Shown here: one piece after another, positions 36,914 to 46,093 of the stretch
Numbering within the stretch: position 1 is the stretch's first letter
Layout of the letters: every line of letters starts with the position of its first letter
DNA from: Ignavibacteria bacterium
Lineage (GTDB): Bacteria; Bacteroidota; Ignavibacteria; Kapaibacteriales; UBA2268
Length of the DNA stretch: 63,761 nucleotides
Reading direction: 5' to 3'
Assembly (NCBI GenBank): GCA_031261605.1
Contig: JAISJI010000030.1
Span: 1-63,761 of the forward strand
Program-made: the position numbers and the translations under genes
The notes under the pieces: model-generated
Databases searched by the model: none
What the model was told of the DNA's origin: nothing
Seen by the model: the letters and a program-made list of their open reading frames with translations, nothing else

Positions 36914-39741
36914 TACTTCAATTTTTCTTTCAATTCAATTCGTAAAATGTGCTGTGTGGTATCTGTAACCTTGTATTTATCGCTAATTCTATACTTGCAC
37001 ACCCAAATTATTTCGTTGCTGCTTGTTGTGAGAACAAGGACATTGGGCTTGTCTAAGACGGGTATTTTCTCATTCATAAGGAAGTCGCTAATTTTCATTG
37101 AGCCATCCATTCCAAGTGGATTAATTATGTCTTCGTGTTCCCAGTTGCGAACGGTAAGGACTTCGGATACAAGGTCGTAGTCAACGAATTCCACTTTCGG
37201 ATTAGCGTTATATTCCACCTCTTCCAACGCAACTTGTTTTAAGACAAAGGTGAGGTTGGCAATTTGAAACTTGCCGGTCTTACTTATCTTTTCATTGGTA
37301 ATTGTGGGGACTTGCTTTTTGGTGATAACTATGGAATTCCTATCTCTGACAGCCATAATTGTTTTATTTATTTCGCAAACAGCACCGGTATCGCTACTAT
37401 CCAACTTCAATATTCTATCAATCATTTTCATTGATGGAGGCATCATTCGGAAATACTTCATAAGAATTGTCTGCAACATTTCGCCCCGAATAAATTCGTC
37501 AAATGTCTTAAATAACGGCACTTTGATGGATATTGAGTCATTGCTGACGTCAAATAGAATGGTCGGTAGATGCGTCCGAACGTAGTCGTGAATTATTCTA
37601 TCGGCGCCTTGTATTAATTTTGCTGAACGATTTATTATATCCACAACAGATGGTGAAAAGTCCTGCGATAGTTTGGGCAATAAGTCCAATCTAATTTTGT
37701 TTCGTGTGTATTTCAACTGCACATTGGTTTCGTCTTCGTGCCATTCCAAACCGCGCTTTTCTGCGTATTCGTGTATCTGCTGCTTATGTATAGTTAAGAG
37801 TGGTCTAATGAGTATAACATCTTTAATAAATTGACGCTTAGCCGGAATACCACTAAGACCTGTAAGACCGGTTCCACGCAATAGGTTGAGCAAAAATGTC
37901 TCGGCGGAGTCCTCCAAATTATGTGCAGTAGCAAGAAAATCCGCTTTAATTGTGCGGGTGGTGCGTTCAAAGAAGAAGTAGCGTAAGAAGCGTGCTGCTT
38001 CCTCTATACTCATATCATTTTTCTCTGCGTATTGAGCAACCTTCCCACTTGCCCAATAGAACGGAATGTTGTAGGATGCTGCAAGTTCTTTAACGAATGC
38101 TGCATCGTTGTCGGATGCTTCGGCGCGTAAATTGTGATTATAATGTGCTACGAATAGGGCGAAGTGGTATTTATCCGATAAATTTGCCATTATATCCAAC
38201 ATTACGACAGAATCCACGCCACCACTAACGCCAACAACGACTTTTGAGCCCTTCTCTACAAGCATCTCCGTAACAACAAATTTTTCTATTTTGCGATAGA
38301 AATTTTGAAAAAATGGGTCGTTGCGTTGTGCCGGTGTAAGCAAGCGCTCCGGATTTATTGGAACTATCTCTGTAACCTCTTTCACATCCTTCTGCTTGCG
38401 GTCATCCTTCCATTTATTCAAATCAACGAATGGTATCGGCTTAATCGATTTTGAAAAGGGTATGTTGCGTATTTCCGCATTCTTATTGGACTGCTCCTTG
38501 TATTCATACGGCATATCCGCACTTACACTCTTTGGCAAATCCTTCTTTTGCGTATCATTCTTATGCTGGTCGGGGACGAGTAGTTTTTTTTGAAATGGTT
38601 CTTTTTGCTTTGGGGAATATTTATTTGCTGGAACTGTCTCAACGGTTGTTTCATTCTCAGCCATCAGAATGTCGTCTATATCAATGGATAAATTATCCAA
38701 CGCTATAGGTTTTTGGTATTGCTTTTCTGGCGTATTGTTTTTTGTTTCCTTTCGTTCTGGTTGATTTTGCTGTTTATTATCCTTGGCGGGAGGTTGCGGA
38801 ACTGCTTTTGGCTTCTCAACTTCCTTTTTAACTTCCTTCGGTGCTTGCAATTTTGCGAGTTCTATTTCCTTCTGTTTCTTCGCTTTCTTTCTTGCACGTC
38901 GTTTCGCACTCTTAGATAGCGGCAGATTTTGCTCGGATTGAACAGCATTTGCTACATCTTCCGATTCCTCAGTATCAACTTCCTCTTCAAATTCTTCTTC
39001 CGCTTTCTCAATAACATATTCTTCAACGATAGGAGCAGGTTCACTCTTTTCCTCTATCTTTCCCTTTTTTGATGCTTTGAGTTTGGGGGCAGATGCAATA
39101 ACTGGCTCTGGTGCTGGAATTTCCAGCGCATCCATTGTTTCCACTATTGGAGCAGATTTCTTTGTTTTCTTAGGTTTATCTTTTATCGGTTCAGGTTCTG
39201 GGGATGGCAATGGTTCGGTGATTGCTTTCTTTGTTGACTTTTTGCGTTTATTTTTTGTATCGGCGTCATCAGCAAATGCTATTACCTCAGCGAATAAGGA
39301 TTGTATCTCACTTTTCTTAGGGGCAACACGTTTTTTCGGCTTCTCCGGTTCTACGGCTACTGGCTCAACGACCGCCGGCTCTTCTACAATGGACTCTACG
39401 ACCGCTTTTTTCTTTCTTGTCTTAGGGGGTGGGGGAGGTGCATCTATAATGTTTGCTACAACGTCCTCCTCAACGACAGCCGACTTAGTCGCCTTTGCTG
39501 CTTTCTTCGTAGTTGCTTTATCGGGTTCCTTCTTATCTGCTTTAGTCGGTTTTTTTGCAGTTAATTTATCGGTTTCCTTTGTGACTGCTTTAGCAGATTC
39601 TTTTGCTTTTGTCTTGGTAGCAGTTGTAGTAGCTGCTTTTTTCTTTGATTTAGGTTCTTCCTGAATTTCTACGTTAGCGGATGAATCGTCTATGTTATCA
39701 GTTAGATTGTCCGAAATTGTTGCTTTGGTTTTCTTTGCCAT
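36913..39741 (-). CDS. tilS: tRNA(Ile)-lysidine synthetase with long lysine-rich N-terminal extension
   Basis: 942 residues from MAKKTKATISD; an upstream Met at 39768 falls inside the promoter. The C-terminal 456 or so residues are TilS: PP-loop VVVGVSGGVDSVVML at about 502-516, AHYNHNLR, ATAHNLEDSAETFLLNLLRGTGLTG (part) and the TilS C-terminal domains. TilS changes C34 of the CAU-anticodon tRNA-Ile to lysidine so that it reads AUA. The first 485 or so residues are low-complexity: Lys, Ala, Pro, Glu and Thr repeats such as TTATKTKAKESAKAV, a run of five prolines, and KRRARKKAKKQKE. Ordinary TilS is 320-450 residues. The extension looks disordered and strongly charged, perhaps RNA- or ribosome-binding. 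One uninterrupted frame, one promoter. Confidence 0.9.
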   Translation of the reverse strand: MAKKTKATISDNLTDNIDDSSANVEIQEEPKSKKKAATTTATKTKAKESAKAVTKETDKLTAKKPTKADKKEPDKATTKKAAKATKSAVVEEDVVANIIDAPPPPPKTRKKKAVVESIVEEPAVVEPVAVEPEKPKKRVAPKKSEIQSLFAEVIAFADDADTKNKRKKSTKKAITEPLPSPEPEPIKDKPKKTKKSAPIVETMDALEIPAPEPVIASAPKLKASKKGKIEEKSEPAPIVEEYVIEKAEEEFEEEVDTEESEDVANAVQSEQNLPLSKSAKRRARKKAKKQKEIELAKLQAPKEVKKEVEKPKAVPQPPAKDNKQQNQPERKETKNNTPEKQYQKPIALDNLSIDIDDILMAENETTVETVPANKYSPKQKEPFQKKLLVPDQHKNDTQKKDLPKSVSADMPYEYKEQSNKNAEIRNIPFSKSIKPIPFVDLNKWKDDRKQKDVKEVTEIVPINPERLLTPAQRNDPFFQNFYRKIEKFVVTEMLVEKGSKVVVGVSGGVDSVVMLDIMANLSDKYHFALFVAHYNHNLRAEASDNDAAFVKELAASYNIPFYWASGKVAQYAEKNDMSIEEAARFLRYFFFERTTRTIKADFLATAHNLEDSAETFLLNLLRGTGLTGLSGIPAKRQFIKDVILIRPLLTIHKQQIHEYAEKRGLEWHEDETNVQLKYTRNKIRLDLLPKLSQDFSPSVVDIINRSAKLIQGADRIIHDYVRTHLPTILFDVSNDSISIKVPLFKTFDEFIRGEMLQTILMKYFRMMPPSMKMIDRILKLDSSDTGAVCEINKTIMAVRDRNSIVITKKQVPTITNEKISKTGKFQIANLTFVLKQVALEEVEYNANPKVEFVDYDLVSEVLTVRNWEHEDIINPLGMDGSMKISDFLMNEKIPVLDKPNVLVLTTSSNEIIWVCKYRISDKYKVTDTTQHILRIELKEKLK

Positions 39742-39765
39742 ATAAATTTTATTGTTTATTATTTG

Positions 39766-39773
39766 CAAATTTA
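39766..39773 (-). promoter_or_regulatory. -7 element of tilS
   Basis: Minus-strand TAAATTTG, 24 bp before the ATG at 39741. It supports that start and places the lysine-rich extension inside the gene. Confidence 0.55.
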
Positions 39774-39808
39774 CAAAAAAACTGCGATATTATTAGTTTA
39801 AAATTATG

Positions 39809-39816
39809 TATTTTTG
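39809..39816 (+). promoter_or_regulatory. -7 element of thiSE
   Basis: TATTTTTG, 31 bp before the thiS ATG at 39848. No TPP riboswitch (no CUGAGA-type core) lies between them. Confidence 0.55.
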
Positions 39817-39847
39817 CATTTTGTATCTAATTTATTTTTCTACAACT

Positions 39848-40045
39848 ATGAAAATCACACTAAACGATAACACAATAGACATTCCCGATAACTTCACTGC
39901 ACAGGAACTAATCTCTAAATATGGCGAAAACACTAGCGCTGCTGTCGCTATCAACAGTACCATTGTAAAAAAGGACTTTCTGCATACCACTGCGCTTGCT
40001 CCGAATGACAACGTAATTATTATACAAGCTGTGTATGGCGGATGA
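39848..40045 (+). CDS. thiS: sulfur carrier protein ThiS
   Basis: A 65-residue ubiquitin-like protein, MKITLNDNTIDIPDN at the start and the obligatory C-terminal Gly-Gly (AVYGG). The start is set by the conserved MKI and by the promoter at 39809, which excludes an upstream Met codon. The C-terminal thiocarboxylate donates sulfur for the thiazole of thiamine. It overlaps thiE by 11 bp. thiF, thiG and thiH are not adjacent. Confidence 0.92.
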   Translation: MKITLNDNTIDIPDNFTAQELISKYGENTSAAVAINSTIVKKDFLHTTALAPNDNVIIIQAVYGG

Positions 40046-40595
40046 CTTCAAACTAATTGTCTTTACTGCACCTACGCTCTTCAATGGCGAAGCCGATATA
40101 ATCAATTCGCTGTTCGGTAGCGCTATGCAACTGCTGCACTTACGCAAACCAAATGTGTCTTATAAGCAGATGCAATGCCTAATTATGCAGATTCCGCCGG
40201 AGTTCCATCCGAACATCGTCCTCCATTCGCATTACAAACTTGCCGATAAGTTTAACCTAAAAGGTATCCATTTAACGGAGAAAACTCGCCATCTATATCC
40301 GCAACTATCCAAGAAAAATGCCCGTATTGTTAGCACATCCTGCCATTCCATCGCTGAATTGGTGCAGGTGAAAGCGAGTTACGAATATGTATTCCTATCT
40401 CCCATTTTCAATAGTATATCCAAACAAAACTATAACGCCGCATTCTCAAAAGCGGAATTGTATAGAGCCGTCTCAAAGGGATATATCGATAGCAAAGTCA
40501 TTGCGTTAGGCGGAATTGATGAGAGCAATATACAATTTGTGCGGAATATTGGCTTTGGCGGTGCCGCCGTTTTAGGAAGAATATGGGAAGAATAA
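40035..40595 (+). CDS. thiE: thiamine phosphate synthase / TenI-like
   Basis: A 186-residue TIM barrel. LHLRKPNVSYKQM, GIHLTEKTR, VSTSCHSIAEL, YVFLSPIF, VIALGGI and AVLGRIW line up with the ThiE/TenI family. It lacks the D-x-x-V-G-Q-x-D loop of canonical ThiE, having LTEKTRHLYPQL instead, so a TenI-type thiazole tautomerase or a diverged ThiE are both possible. It is translated from inside the thiS end (11-bp overlap). Confidence 0.8.
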   Translation: MADDFKLIVFTAPTLFNGEADIINSLFGSAMQLLHLRKPNVSYKQMQCLIMQIPPEFHPNIVLHSHYKLADKFNLKGIHLTEKTRHLYPQLSKKNARIVSTSCHSIAELVQVKASYEYVFLSPIFNSISKQNYNAAFSKAELYRAVSKGYIDSKVIALGGIDESNIQFVRNIGFGGAAVLGRIWEE

Positions 40596-40692
40596 TCGCA
40601 ATTATTTAATCCGCATAACATTTTATTGCTCAACATTTACTATATTACGGGATTACTAATTAAATTTATCCTTAACAAATCAGGAATTTATT

Positions 40693-41757
40693 ATGTCATC
40701 AAAAATCACTGAATTACTCGGCGATAAATCCGACTACCTCCTCGGATTCAATAATCCAAAAATCAGCAAAGATTTGCTACATCTGCCGGCAGGCGACTCT
40801 GTTTGCAAAATCTTTACTAAATCAGACCGCAACAACCGCGTCCTTGGTAGCTTACAGCGCATCATAGACCACGGTAGATTGGCTGGAACTGGCTACGTGT
40901 CCATACTCCCAGTAGACCAAGGAATTGAGCATTCCGCTGGCGCATCATTCGCAAAGAATCCACTATACTTTGACCCAGAGAATATTGTTAAACTCGCTAT
41001 TGAAGGCGGTTGCAACGCTGTTGCATCTACATTCGGCGTGCTGGGAATTGTATCGCGCAAGTATGCTCACAAAATCCCATTTATGGTAAAAATCAACCAC
41101 AATGAGTTGCTTACCTGTCCGAATGAATTTGACCAAGTTATGTTTGGCAAAATCGACCAAGCGTATGATATGGGTGCTGCTGCTGTCGGTGCTACCATTT
41201 ACTACGGCTCGGACAATAGCAGACGCCAAATAGTTGAAGTTGCAGAAGCATTTGAGTATGCACATCAACTTGGAATGGCGACTGTGCTCTGGTGCTATAT
41301 CCGTAACAATGCTTTCAAAACAGACAAGGATTACCACGTATCCGCTGATTTGACGGGACAAGCGAACCATCTTGGGGTTACAATTCAAGCGGACATTATT
41401 AAGCAAAAATTGCCAGAAAATAATGGTGGTTATCTTGCTGTTCAAAAGAATTATCCGGGCTATGGTAAGATTGACAAACGCGTTTATAGCGAACTCACTA
41501 CCGACCATCCAATTGACCTATGCCGCTACCAAGTAGCGAACTGCTATATGGGTAGAGCAGGTTTAATCAATAGTGGCGGTGCGTCTGGCGATAACGATTT
41601 CGCTGAAGCTGCTATTACCGCTGTTGTGAATAAGCGTGCCGGTGGTATGGGACTTATTTCCGGTCGCAAAGCGTTCCAAAGACCAATGGAAGAAGGAGTT
41701 AAGTTGCTCAATACAATCCAAGATGTATATCTTGACAACAGCATTACAATAGCGTAA
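40693..41757 (+). CDS. fbaB: class I fructose-bisphosphate aldolase (DhnA/FbaB type)
   Basis: A 354-residue TIM barrel of the DhnA family: [17 protein letters not shown] near residue 75, [38 protein letters not shown] (candidate Schiff-base lysine region), and [13 protein letters not shown] and [12 protein letters not shown] near the phosphate site. It cleaves fructose-1,6-bisphosphate in glycolysis or runs in reverse in gluconeogenesis, without a metal. It stands alone between thiE and an ABC operon, with a strong terminator after it. Confidence 0.92.
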   Translation: MSSKITELLGDKSDYLLGFNNPKISKDLLHLPAGDSVCKIFTKSDRNNRVLGSLQRIIDHGRLAGTGYVSILPVDQGIEHSAGASFAKNPLYFDPENIVKLAIEGGCNAVASTFGVLGIVSRKYAHKIPFMVKINHNELLTCPNEFDQVMFGKIDQAYDMGAAAVGATIYYGSDNSRRQIVEVAEAFEYAHQLGMATVLWCYIRNNAFKTDKDYHVSADLTGQANHLGVTIQADIIKQKLPENNGGYLAVQKNYPGYGKIDKRVYSELTTDHPIDLCRYQVANCYMGRAGLINSGGASGDNDFAEAAITAVVNKRAGGMGLISGRKAFQRPMEEGVKLLNTIQDVYLDNSITIA

Positions 41758-41779
41758 TTGCTTGTTAGAACACATAATA

Positions 41780-41818
41780 GTAGGGATTCAAAAAAAAATT
41801 GAGTCCCTACTTTTTTTT
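41780..41818 (+). terminator. terminator after fbaB
   Basis: Ten-pair stem GTAGGGATTC/GAGTCCCTAC (one T-G) with an A-rich loop, followed by eight T, 23 bp after the stop codon. Confidence 0.9.
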
Positions 41819-41879
41819 GCATAAATAATGTTTATTTGCAAAAATATTTGTAAATTGCGGAATTATATAATTTAATAAT

Positions 41880-42812
41880 ATGAAACGTATTTTATTACTT
41901 GCTGTTTTCACTCTCCTTTGTCTTACTGCCTGCAAGCAAGATAATACCGCCAATGCTCCGGTAATCCTTAAAGTAGGCGTAATGTCATCTATGGACTATG
42001 TGCCGCTGGCTGTGGCTCAAAAATTGAATCTTTTCAAAAAATATAATGTAATTGTAGAAATACAGAAATTCTATTCCGCCAATGATAGAGATGCTGCATT
42101 CCAAAGTGGAGCGATAGACGGCACTGTCATTGATTATACAGGTGCTATTCTGCAAAAAAATGGTGGTATGGATTTGAAAATTACATCCGCTTGCAATTCC
42201 ACTTTTGCGCTGATGACCGCTGGCAATAGCGGTATCACAAAATTGAGTGACCTAAAGGGCAAGAAGATTTCCGTATCAAGAAATACTGTGATTGACTTCT
42301 GCATTGATATGGCTCTCCAATCCGTTACTCTCACTGCCGATGATGTGAAGAAGCAGGAGATAAATAAAATACCGATTCGCTTCGAAATGCTACTAAAGGG
42401 CGAGACAGATGCAACTGCATTGCCCGACCCATTTATGACTATTGCTACGAGTAAAGATGCGAAAACATTGGTTAAAATGGACGAACTTGGCTACGCTGTT
42501 ACCGGAATTATGTTTAGAACCAATGCGATTAATGAGAAAACGAAGGAAATAGATGCGTTCTATAAAGCATATAATGAGGCGGTGGATTACATTAGTTCGC
42601 ACAAAATAGATGACATTAAAGATATTTTGGTGGCAGAAATTGGCTTTCCCAAACCACTAATTTCTTCCGTGATTCTGCCAACATACACACACGCTGAACT
42701 GCCGAATACCAAGGATATTCAAAAGGTAGTCCAATGGTTGCAGGCGAAAAAATTGATTGAAAATGTAGATATGAAAGATATATTTGATGAGCGTTTTGTC
42801 AAGAATAAATAA
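41880..42812 (+). CDS. ABC importer substrate-binding lipoprotein, NMT1/SsuA type
   Basis: 310 residues with a lipoprotein signal peptide (lipobox LTAC, Cys18). The mature part is a two-lobe NMT1/THI5-like binding protein: VGVMSSMDYVPLAVAQKLNLF at the start of lobe 1, LSDLKGKKISVSR, and FRTNAINEKTKEID in lobe 2. Members bind thiamine pyrimidine precursors, nitrate, taurine or alkanesulfonates. thiSE lies 1.3 kb upstream, making an HMP-precursor (ThiY-like) role plausible, but the specificity is not readable here. It is the first gene of a three-gene ABC operon. Confidence 0.88.
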   Translation: MKRILLLAVFTLLCLTACKQDNTANAPVILKVGVMSSMDYVPLAVAQKLNLFKKYNVIVEIQKFYSANDRDAAFQSGAIDGTVIDYTGAILQKNGGMDLKITSACNSTFALMTAGNSGITKLSDLKGKKISVSRNTVIDFCIDMALQSVTLTADDVKKQEINKIPIRFEMLLKGETDATALPDPFMTIATSKDAKTLVKMDELGYAVTGIMFRTNAINEKTKEIDAFYKAYNEAVDYISSHKIDDIKDILVAEIGFPKPLISSVILPTYTHAELPNTKDIQKVVQWLQAKKLIENVDMKDIFDERFVKNK

Positions 42813-42826
42813 CACGATATAATGGA

Positions 42827-43531
42827 ATGGCAAGTTTAACAATTAGCAATCTCAATTTTGCATACGGCACAAAACAAATATTGAACAACTTCAATCTCAC
42901 CATCCCAGACGGCTCTATCTACTGCTTAGTGGGTCCGTCCGGATGTGGTAAATCCACCTTACTAAAAGCGATATGCGGTATTGTCAATGGTGAAGGAGAC
43001 GTGATGTTGAATGACACGCAAATTAATCCCATAATCCACGCCATCGCTTATATACCGCAGAATTACGGCTTATCCCAATGGCTCACAATAGAGCAAAATT
43101 TGCTGCTAGTAAATAGAATTAAGCGTAATAAAATCTCCGATGTTAAGGATGAAATTGTGTCCAAACTCGGTATTAGCGAATTGCTGCAACGCTATCCCAA
43201 TCAACTAAGTGGCGGACAACAACAGCGCGTTGCATTGGCTCGTGCATTGTTGCTAAACCCCGATGTAATGCTAATGGACGAGCCGTTTTCCTCCTTAGAT
43301 ACATTCACCGCAGCAACTGCAATGGAACTCTTTACCCAAATATACAATGCAAAGAAAACGACTACGCTGTTTGTCACTCACAACATTAGCGAGGCGGTGC
43401 GTATAGGTAATTATATCGTCCTGCTATCCGACCAACCGACCAATGTTATGGAAATCATTCAAAATACTGGCGAAAATATAGAGCAACACATTACTTCGCG
43501 TATGAAAACATTATGGAGAGGCGATGAGTAA
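42827..43531 (+). CDS. ABC importer ATPase, NitT/TauT family
   Basis: 234 residues: Walker A GPSGCGKST (about 36-44), Q-loop YIPQNYGLSQW, signature LSGGQQQR, Walker B VMLMDEPFSSLD and switch His in FVTHNISEA. It energises uptake with the following permease. The start at 42827 (MASLTISNLNF) is 14 bp after the binding-protein gene. The end overlaps the permease gene by 8 bp. Confidence 0.93.
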   Translation: MASLTISNLNFAYGTKQILNNFNLTIPDGSIYCLVGPSGCGKSTLLKAICGIVNGEGDVMLNDTQINPIIHAIAYIPQNYGLSQWLTIEQNLLLVNRIKRNKISDVKDEIVSKLGISELLQRYPNQLSGGQQQRVALARALLLNPDVMLMDEPFSSLDTFTAATAMELFTQIYNAKKTTTLFVTHNISEAVRIGNYIVLLSDQPTNVMEIIQNTGENIEQHITSRMKTLWRGDE

Positions 43532-44261
43532 GCAATTACGTATGTTCCTTTACGGCTTTGTTAGTTTCAATATTCTTTGGCTAATTCTCGCTGTCTGTAT
43601 TAACTCCGATGCGCTTACAAGCCCGATAGATGTTTATAAATCTATCGGCAATACTGTAACCACAACGATGCTGACGCATATTATCGCAAGTTCATTCAGA
43701 ATACTCATTTCGCTTATCATTTCTTTAATAATTGCGATACCAATCGGAATTATTATCGCTGACCAACCACGTATCAATAAAATTGTAAGCCCGCTACTAT
43801 ACTTTTCCTATCCGATACCAAAACTTGCGCTACTTCCTATTGTGATGCTACTTATGGGCATCGGCGAAGCAGCGAAAATCACAATGCTTGTCCTAATATT
43901 AGTATTTCAAATCATTGTCGCTGTTAGAGATGGTATTTTCAATATTCCGCGAGAAAATTATAATGTTCTCACATCACTTGGAGCGAGTAAAACCCAAGTA
44001 TTGAGATGGCTCACATTTCCGGCAATATTGCCAGAAATACTGACATCAATGCGAATAGCAATAGGCACAGCGGTCTCCGTCCTATTTTTCACCGAAACAT
44101 TTGGCACGGATTACGGCTTGGGCTTTTACATTGTAGATGCGTGGATGCGGTTAGCATATACGGAGATGTATAGTGGAATTTTAATATTATCCTTGTTGGG
44201 CTTCATCTTCTTTTTCGCAATAGACCTGCTTTCGTTTAAATTATGCAAGTGGAAGGAATGA
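43524..44261 (+). CDS. ABC importer permease, NitT/TauT family
   Basis: 245 residues with six membrane helices and the BPD_transp_1 coupling (EAA) loop near residues 147-172 (SLGASKTQVLRWLTFPAILPEI, shortened here in the description to LGASKTQVLRW and FPAILPEI). PIPKLALLPIVMLLMGIGE is typical of TauC/SsuC-like permeases. It forms the membrane channel of the importer. Confidence 0.92.
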   Translation: MSKQLRMFLYGFVSFNILWLILAVCINSDALTSPIDVYKSIGNTVTTTMLTHIIASSFRILISLIISLIIAIPIGIIIADQPRINKIVSPLLYFSYPIPKLALLPIVMLLMGIGEAAKITMLVLILVFQIIVAVRDGIFNIPRENYNVLTSLGASKTQVLRWLTFPAILPEILTSMRIAIGTAVSVLFFTETFGTDYGLGFYIVDAWMRLAYTEMYSGILILSLLGFIFFFAIDLLSFKLCKWKE

Positions 44262-44770
44262 TTTTTTCTATGTAAAACCACTGGACATAGACATTAATTT
44301 TTTTGCTACTTCTTACCAGATAATGAATTCATTTTTGAAGTAACTTAGTATGTGTATAAATAATTCAGAATGTATTAAATAAAATATTTATCAACAAATT
44401 TTAGGAAATAATAATGAGATACTTATAAGTGAAATAGTATTTTTTAGCAACAATAACCAATCTATCTATGCAAAAGAACAGCTGACGGTTTAATAGACAT
44501 CAGGGATAGATAATTATGTACAGATAAAAATTAAATCTTCCGACTAATCTACTTGGTTGGGAGTTTTTTTTTGTTTGAATGTTCCCAACATAGTTTTATC
44601 GGCGACTTAACTTCCTAATCACAATGGTTTCAGGTATTTGATTCAATTTTCCAAATTCTGGATTTATCAGGGTAATTATTTTTTATGTAAAACAACTCTA
44701 TATTTAATTTTTTTTTGTATATTGAACAGAATTATTAATTGTCAATACTAACTTTTTAGAGAAATACATT
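44262..44770. other. 509-bp intergenic region before kbl
   Basis: No coding frame of note on either strand. It holds a terminator-like hairpin at 44537-44572. Two imperfect copies of TTTTTTATGTAAAAC-ACT lie at its ends (about 44264 and 44681). It should also hold the kbl promoter; only the imperfect TATATTGA near 44717 was found. The size is unusual for this compact genome. Confidence 0.5.
44537..44572 (+). terminator. intrinsic terminator in the intergenic region before kbl
   Basis: CTTCCGAC/GTTGGGAG pair over eight positions (two wobbles) with an 11-nt loop, followed by nine T. It is 276 bp from the ABC operon stop, so it either ends a long 3' UTR or a separate small RNA. Confidence 0.65.
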
Positions 44771-46015
44771 ATGTATGGTAAAATGAAATCCAATCTTGCT
44801 AACCAACTGCAAGATTTAGAAAACCAAAAATTATATAAACACGAACGCATTATCGAAAGCGTCCAAGCCGCCGAAATAACGGTGAAAGGCAAGAAGGTGC
44901 TGAACTTCTGTGCCAATAACTATCTCGGCTTGTCTTCACATCCGGAGTTGGTGAAAGCGGCTCACGAAATGATTGACCATCGCGGCTATGGCTTGTCATC
45001 CGTTCGCTTCATCTGTGGAACTCAGGACATACACAAGCAGTTGGAACAAAAGGTTTCTGAGTTCTTAGGAACAGATGATACTATCCTTTTCAGTTCTTGC
45101 TTTGATGCTAATGGTGCTGTATTTGAGCCACTTTTCGGGGCTGATGATGCCATTATCACGGATGCACTCAACCACGCTTCTATCATTGATGGTGTGCGTC
45201 TGTCAAAAGCAAAAAGATGGGTCTATAAGCATAGCGATATGCGCAATGTTGAGGAAGAAGACCCCACTACTGGTAAGTTAGCAAAGGGTTTGGAACGTTG
45301 CTTGATTGAAGCCGATGAAGCGAAATGTCCTTACAAAGTCATCGTTACCGATGGTGTGTTCTCTATGGATGGAGATATTGCAAATCTAAAAGGTATCTGC
45401 GACCTTGCTGAAAAATACGATGCCCTTGTATTAGTGGATGATAGCCATTCCACTGGCTTTATGGGGAAGAAAGGTCGTGGCACAGCGGAACATTGCGGTG
45501 TTGTCGGACGTGTAGATATTATCACAACTACATTCGGTAAGGCACTTGGTGGTGCTTCCGGTGGATGCGTATCCGGACACAAGGAAATTATTGATTGGCT
45601 ACGTAATAGGGGACGTCCATATTTATTTTCCAATACTGTGCCACCAGCTGTGGTTGGTGCTACTTTGAAGGCATTGGATATTCTAACGAAATCAACGGAA
45701 TTAAGAGATAGATTGGAAGCAAATACGAAAAAATTCCGCAAGGAAATGACTGCTGCTGGCTTTGATATTATCCCGGGCGAGCATCCTATCACTCCTATTA
45801 TGTTTGGAAAATATCCTAATTCATCTGAACTTGCTGTTACATTTGCTAATAAGATATTGGATGAAGGAATATATGTTACGCCATTTTCATTCCCAGTTGT
45901 TCCTCGTGGCAAGGATAGAATTAGAGTGCAAATATCAGCATCCCATACCGATGAGCATTTGGATAAAGCAATCGCTGCATTTATCAAAATAGGCAAGGAA
46001 TTGAAAGTAGTGTAG
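44771..46015 (+). CDS. kbl: glycine C-acetyltransferase (2-amino-3-ketobutyrate CoA ligase)
   Basis: A 414-residue PLP enzyme of the alpha-oxoamine synthase family. ANNYLGLSSHPELVKAA, DALNHASIIDGVRLSKA, VTDGVFSMDGDIANL, VDDSHSTGFMG and the PLP lysine in TTTFGKALGGASGG (about Lys258) fit Kbl better than BioF or HemA. It joins glycine and acetyl-CoA to 2-amino-3-ketobutyrate, or cleaves that compound in threonine breakdown. A tdh gene is not adjacent. A Met at 44783 (MKSNLANQ) is another possible start. Confidence 0.9.
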   Translation: MYGKMKSNLANQLQDLENQKLYKHERIIESVQAAEITVKGKKVLNFCANNYLGLSSHPELVKAAHEMIDHRGYGLSSVRFICGTQDIHKQLEQKVSEFLGTDDTILFSSCFDANGAVFEPLFGADDAIITDALNHASIIDGVRLSKAKRWVYKHSDMRNVEEEDPTTGKLAKGLERCLIEADEAKCPYKVIVTDGVFSMDGDIANLKGICDLAEKYDALVLVDDSHSTGFMGKKGRGTAEHCGVVGRVDIITTTFGKALGGASGGCVSGHKEIIDWLRNRGRPYLFSNTVPPAVVGATLKALDILTKSTELRDRLEANTKKFRKEMTAAGFDIIPGEHPITPIMFGKYPNSSELAVTFANKILDEGIYVTPFSFPVVPRGKDRIRVQISASHTDEHLDKAIAAFIKIGKELKVV

Positions 46016-46030
46016 TTCGCTCTATGCAAT

Positions 46031-46079
46031 AAAAAAAGGATTATAGAAGGTTTGTGAAAAATTCTATAATCCTTTTTTT
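46031..46079. terminator. bidirectional terminator between kbl and the TPR gene
   Basis: AAAAAAAGGATTATAGAA and TTCTATAATCCTTTTTTT form a perfect 18-bp inverted repeat with a 13-nt loop. T-runs on both strands serve the converging genes. Confidence 0.92.
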
Positions 46080-46093
46080 GTGAAATACTTTTT

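Noticed and set aside
39077..39664. Long plus-strand frame of 195 codons opposite the tilS extension
   Set aside because: It is the antisense shadow of a lysine/alanine-rich coding region; its own composition (Ser, Phe, Ala runs) is an artefact of that bias.
39742..39847. Possible TPP riboswitch before thiS
   Set aside because: The leader is about 30 nt after the promoter, too short, and has no CUGAGA core.
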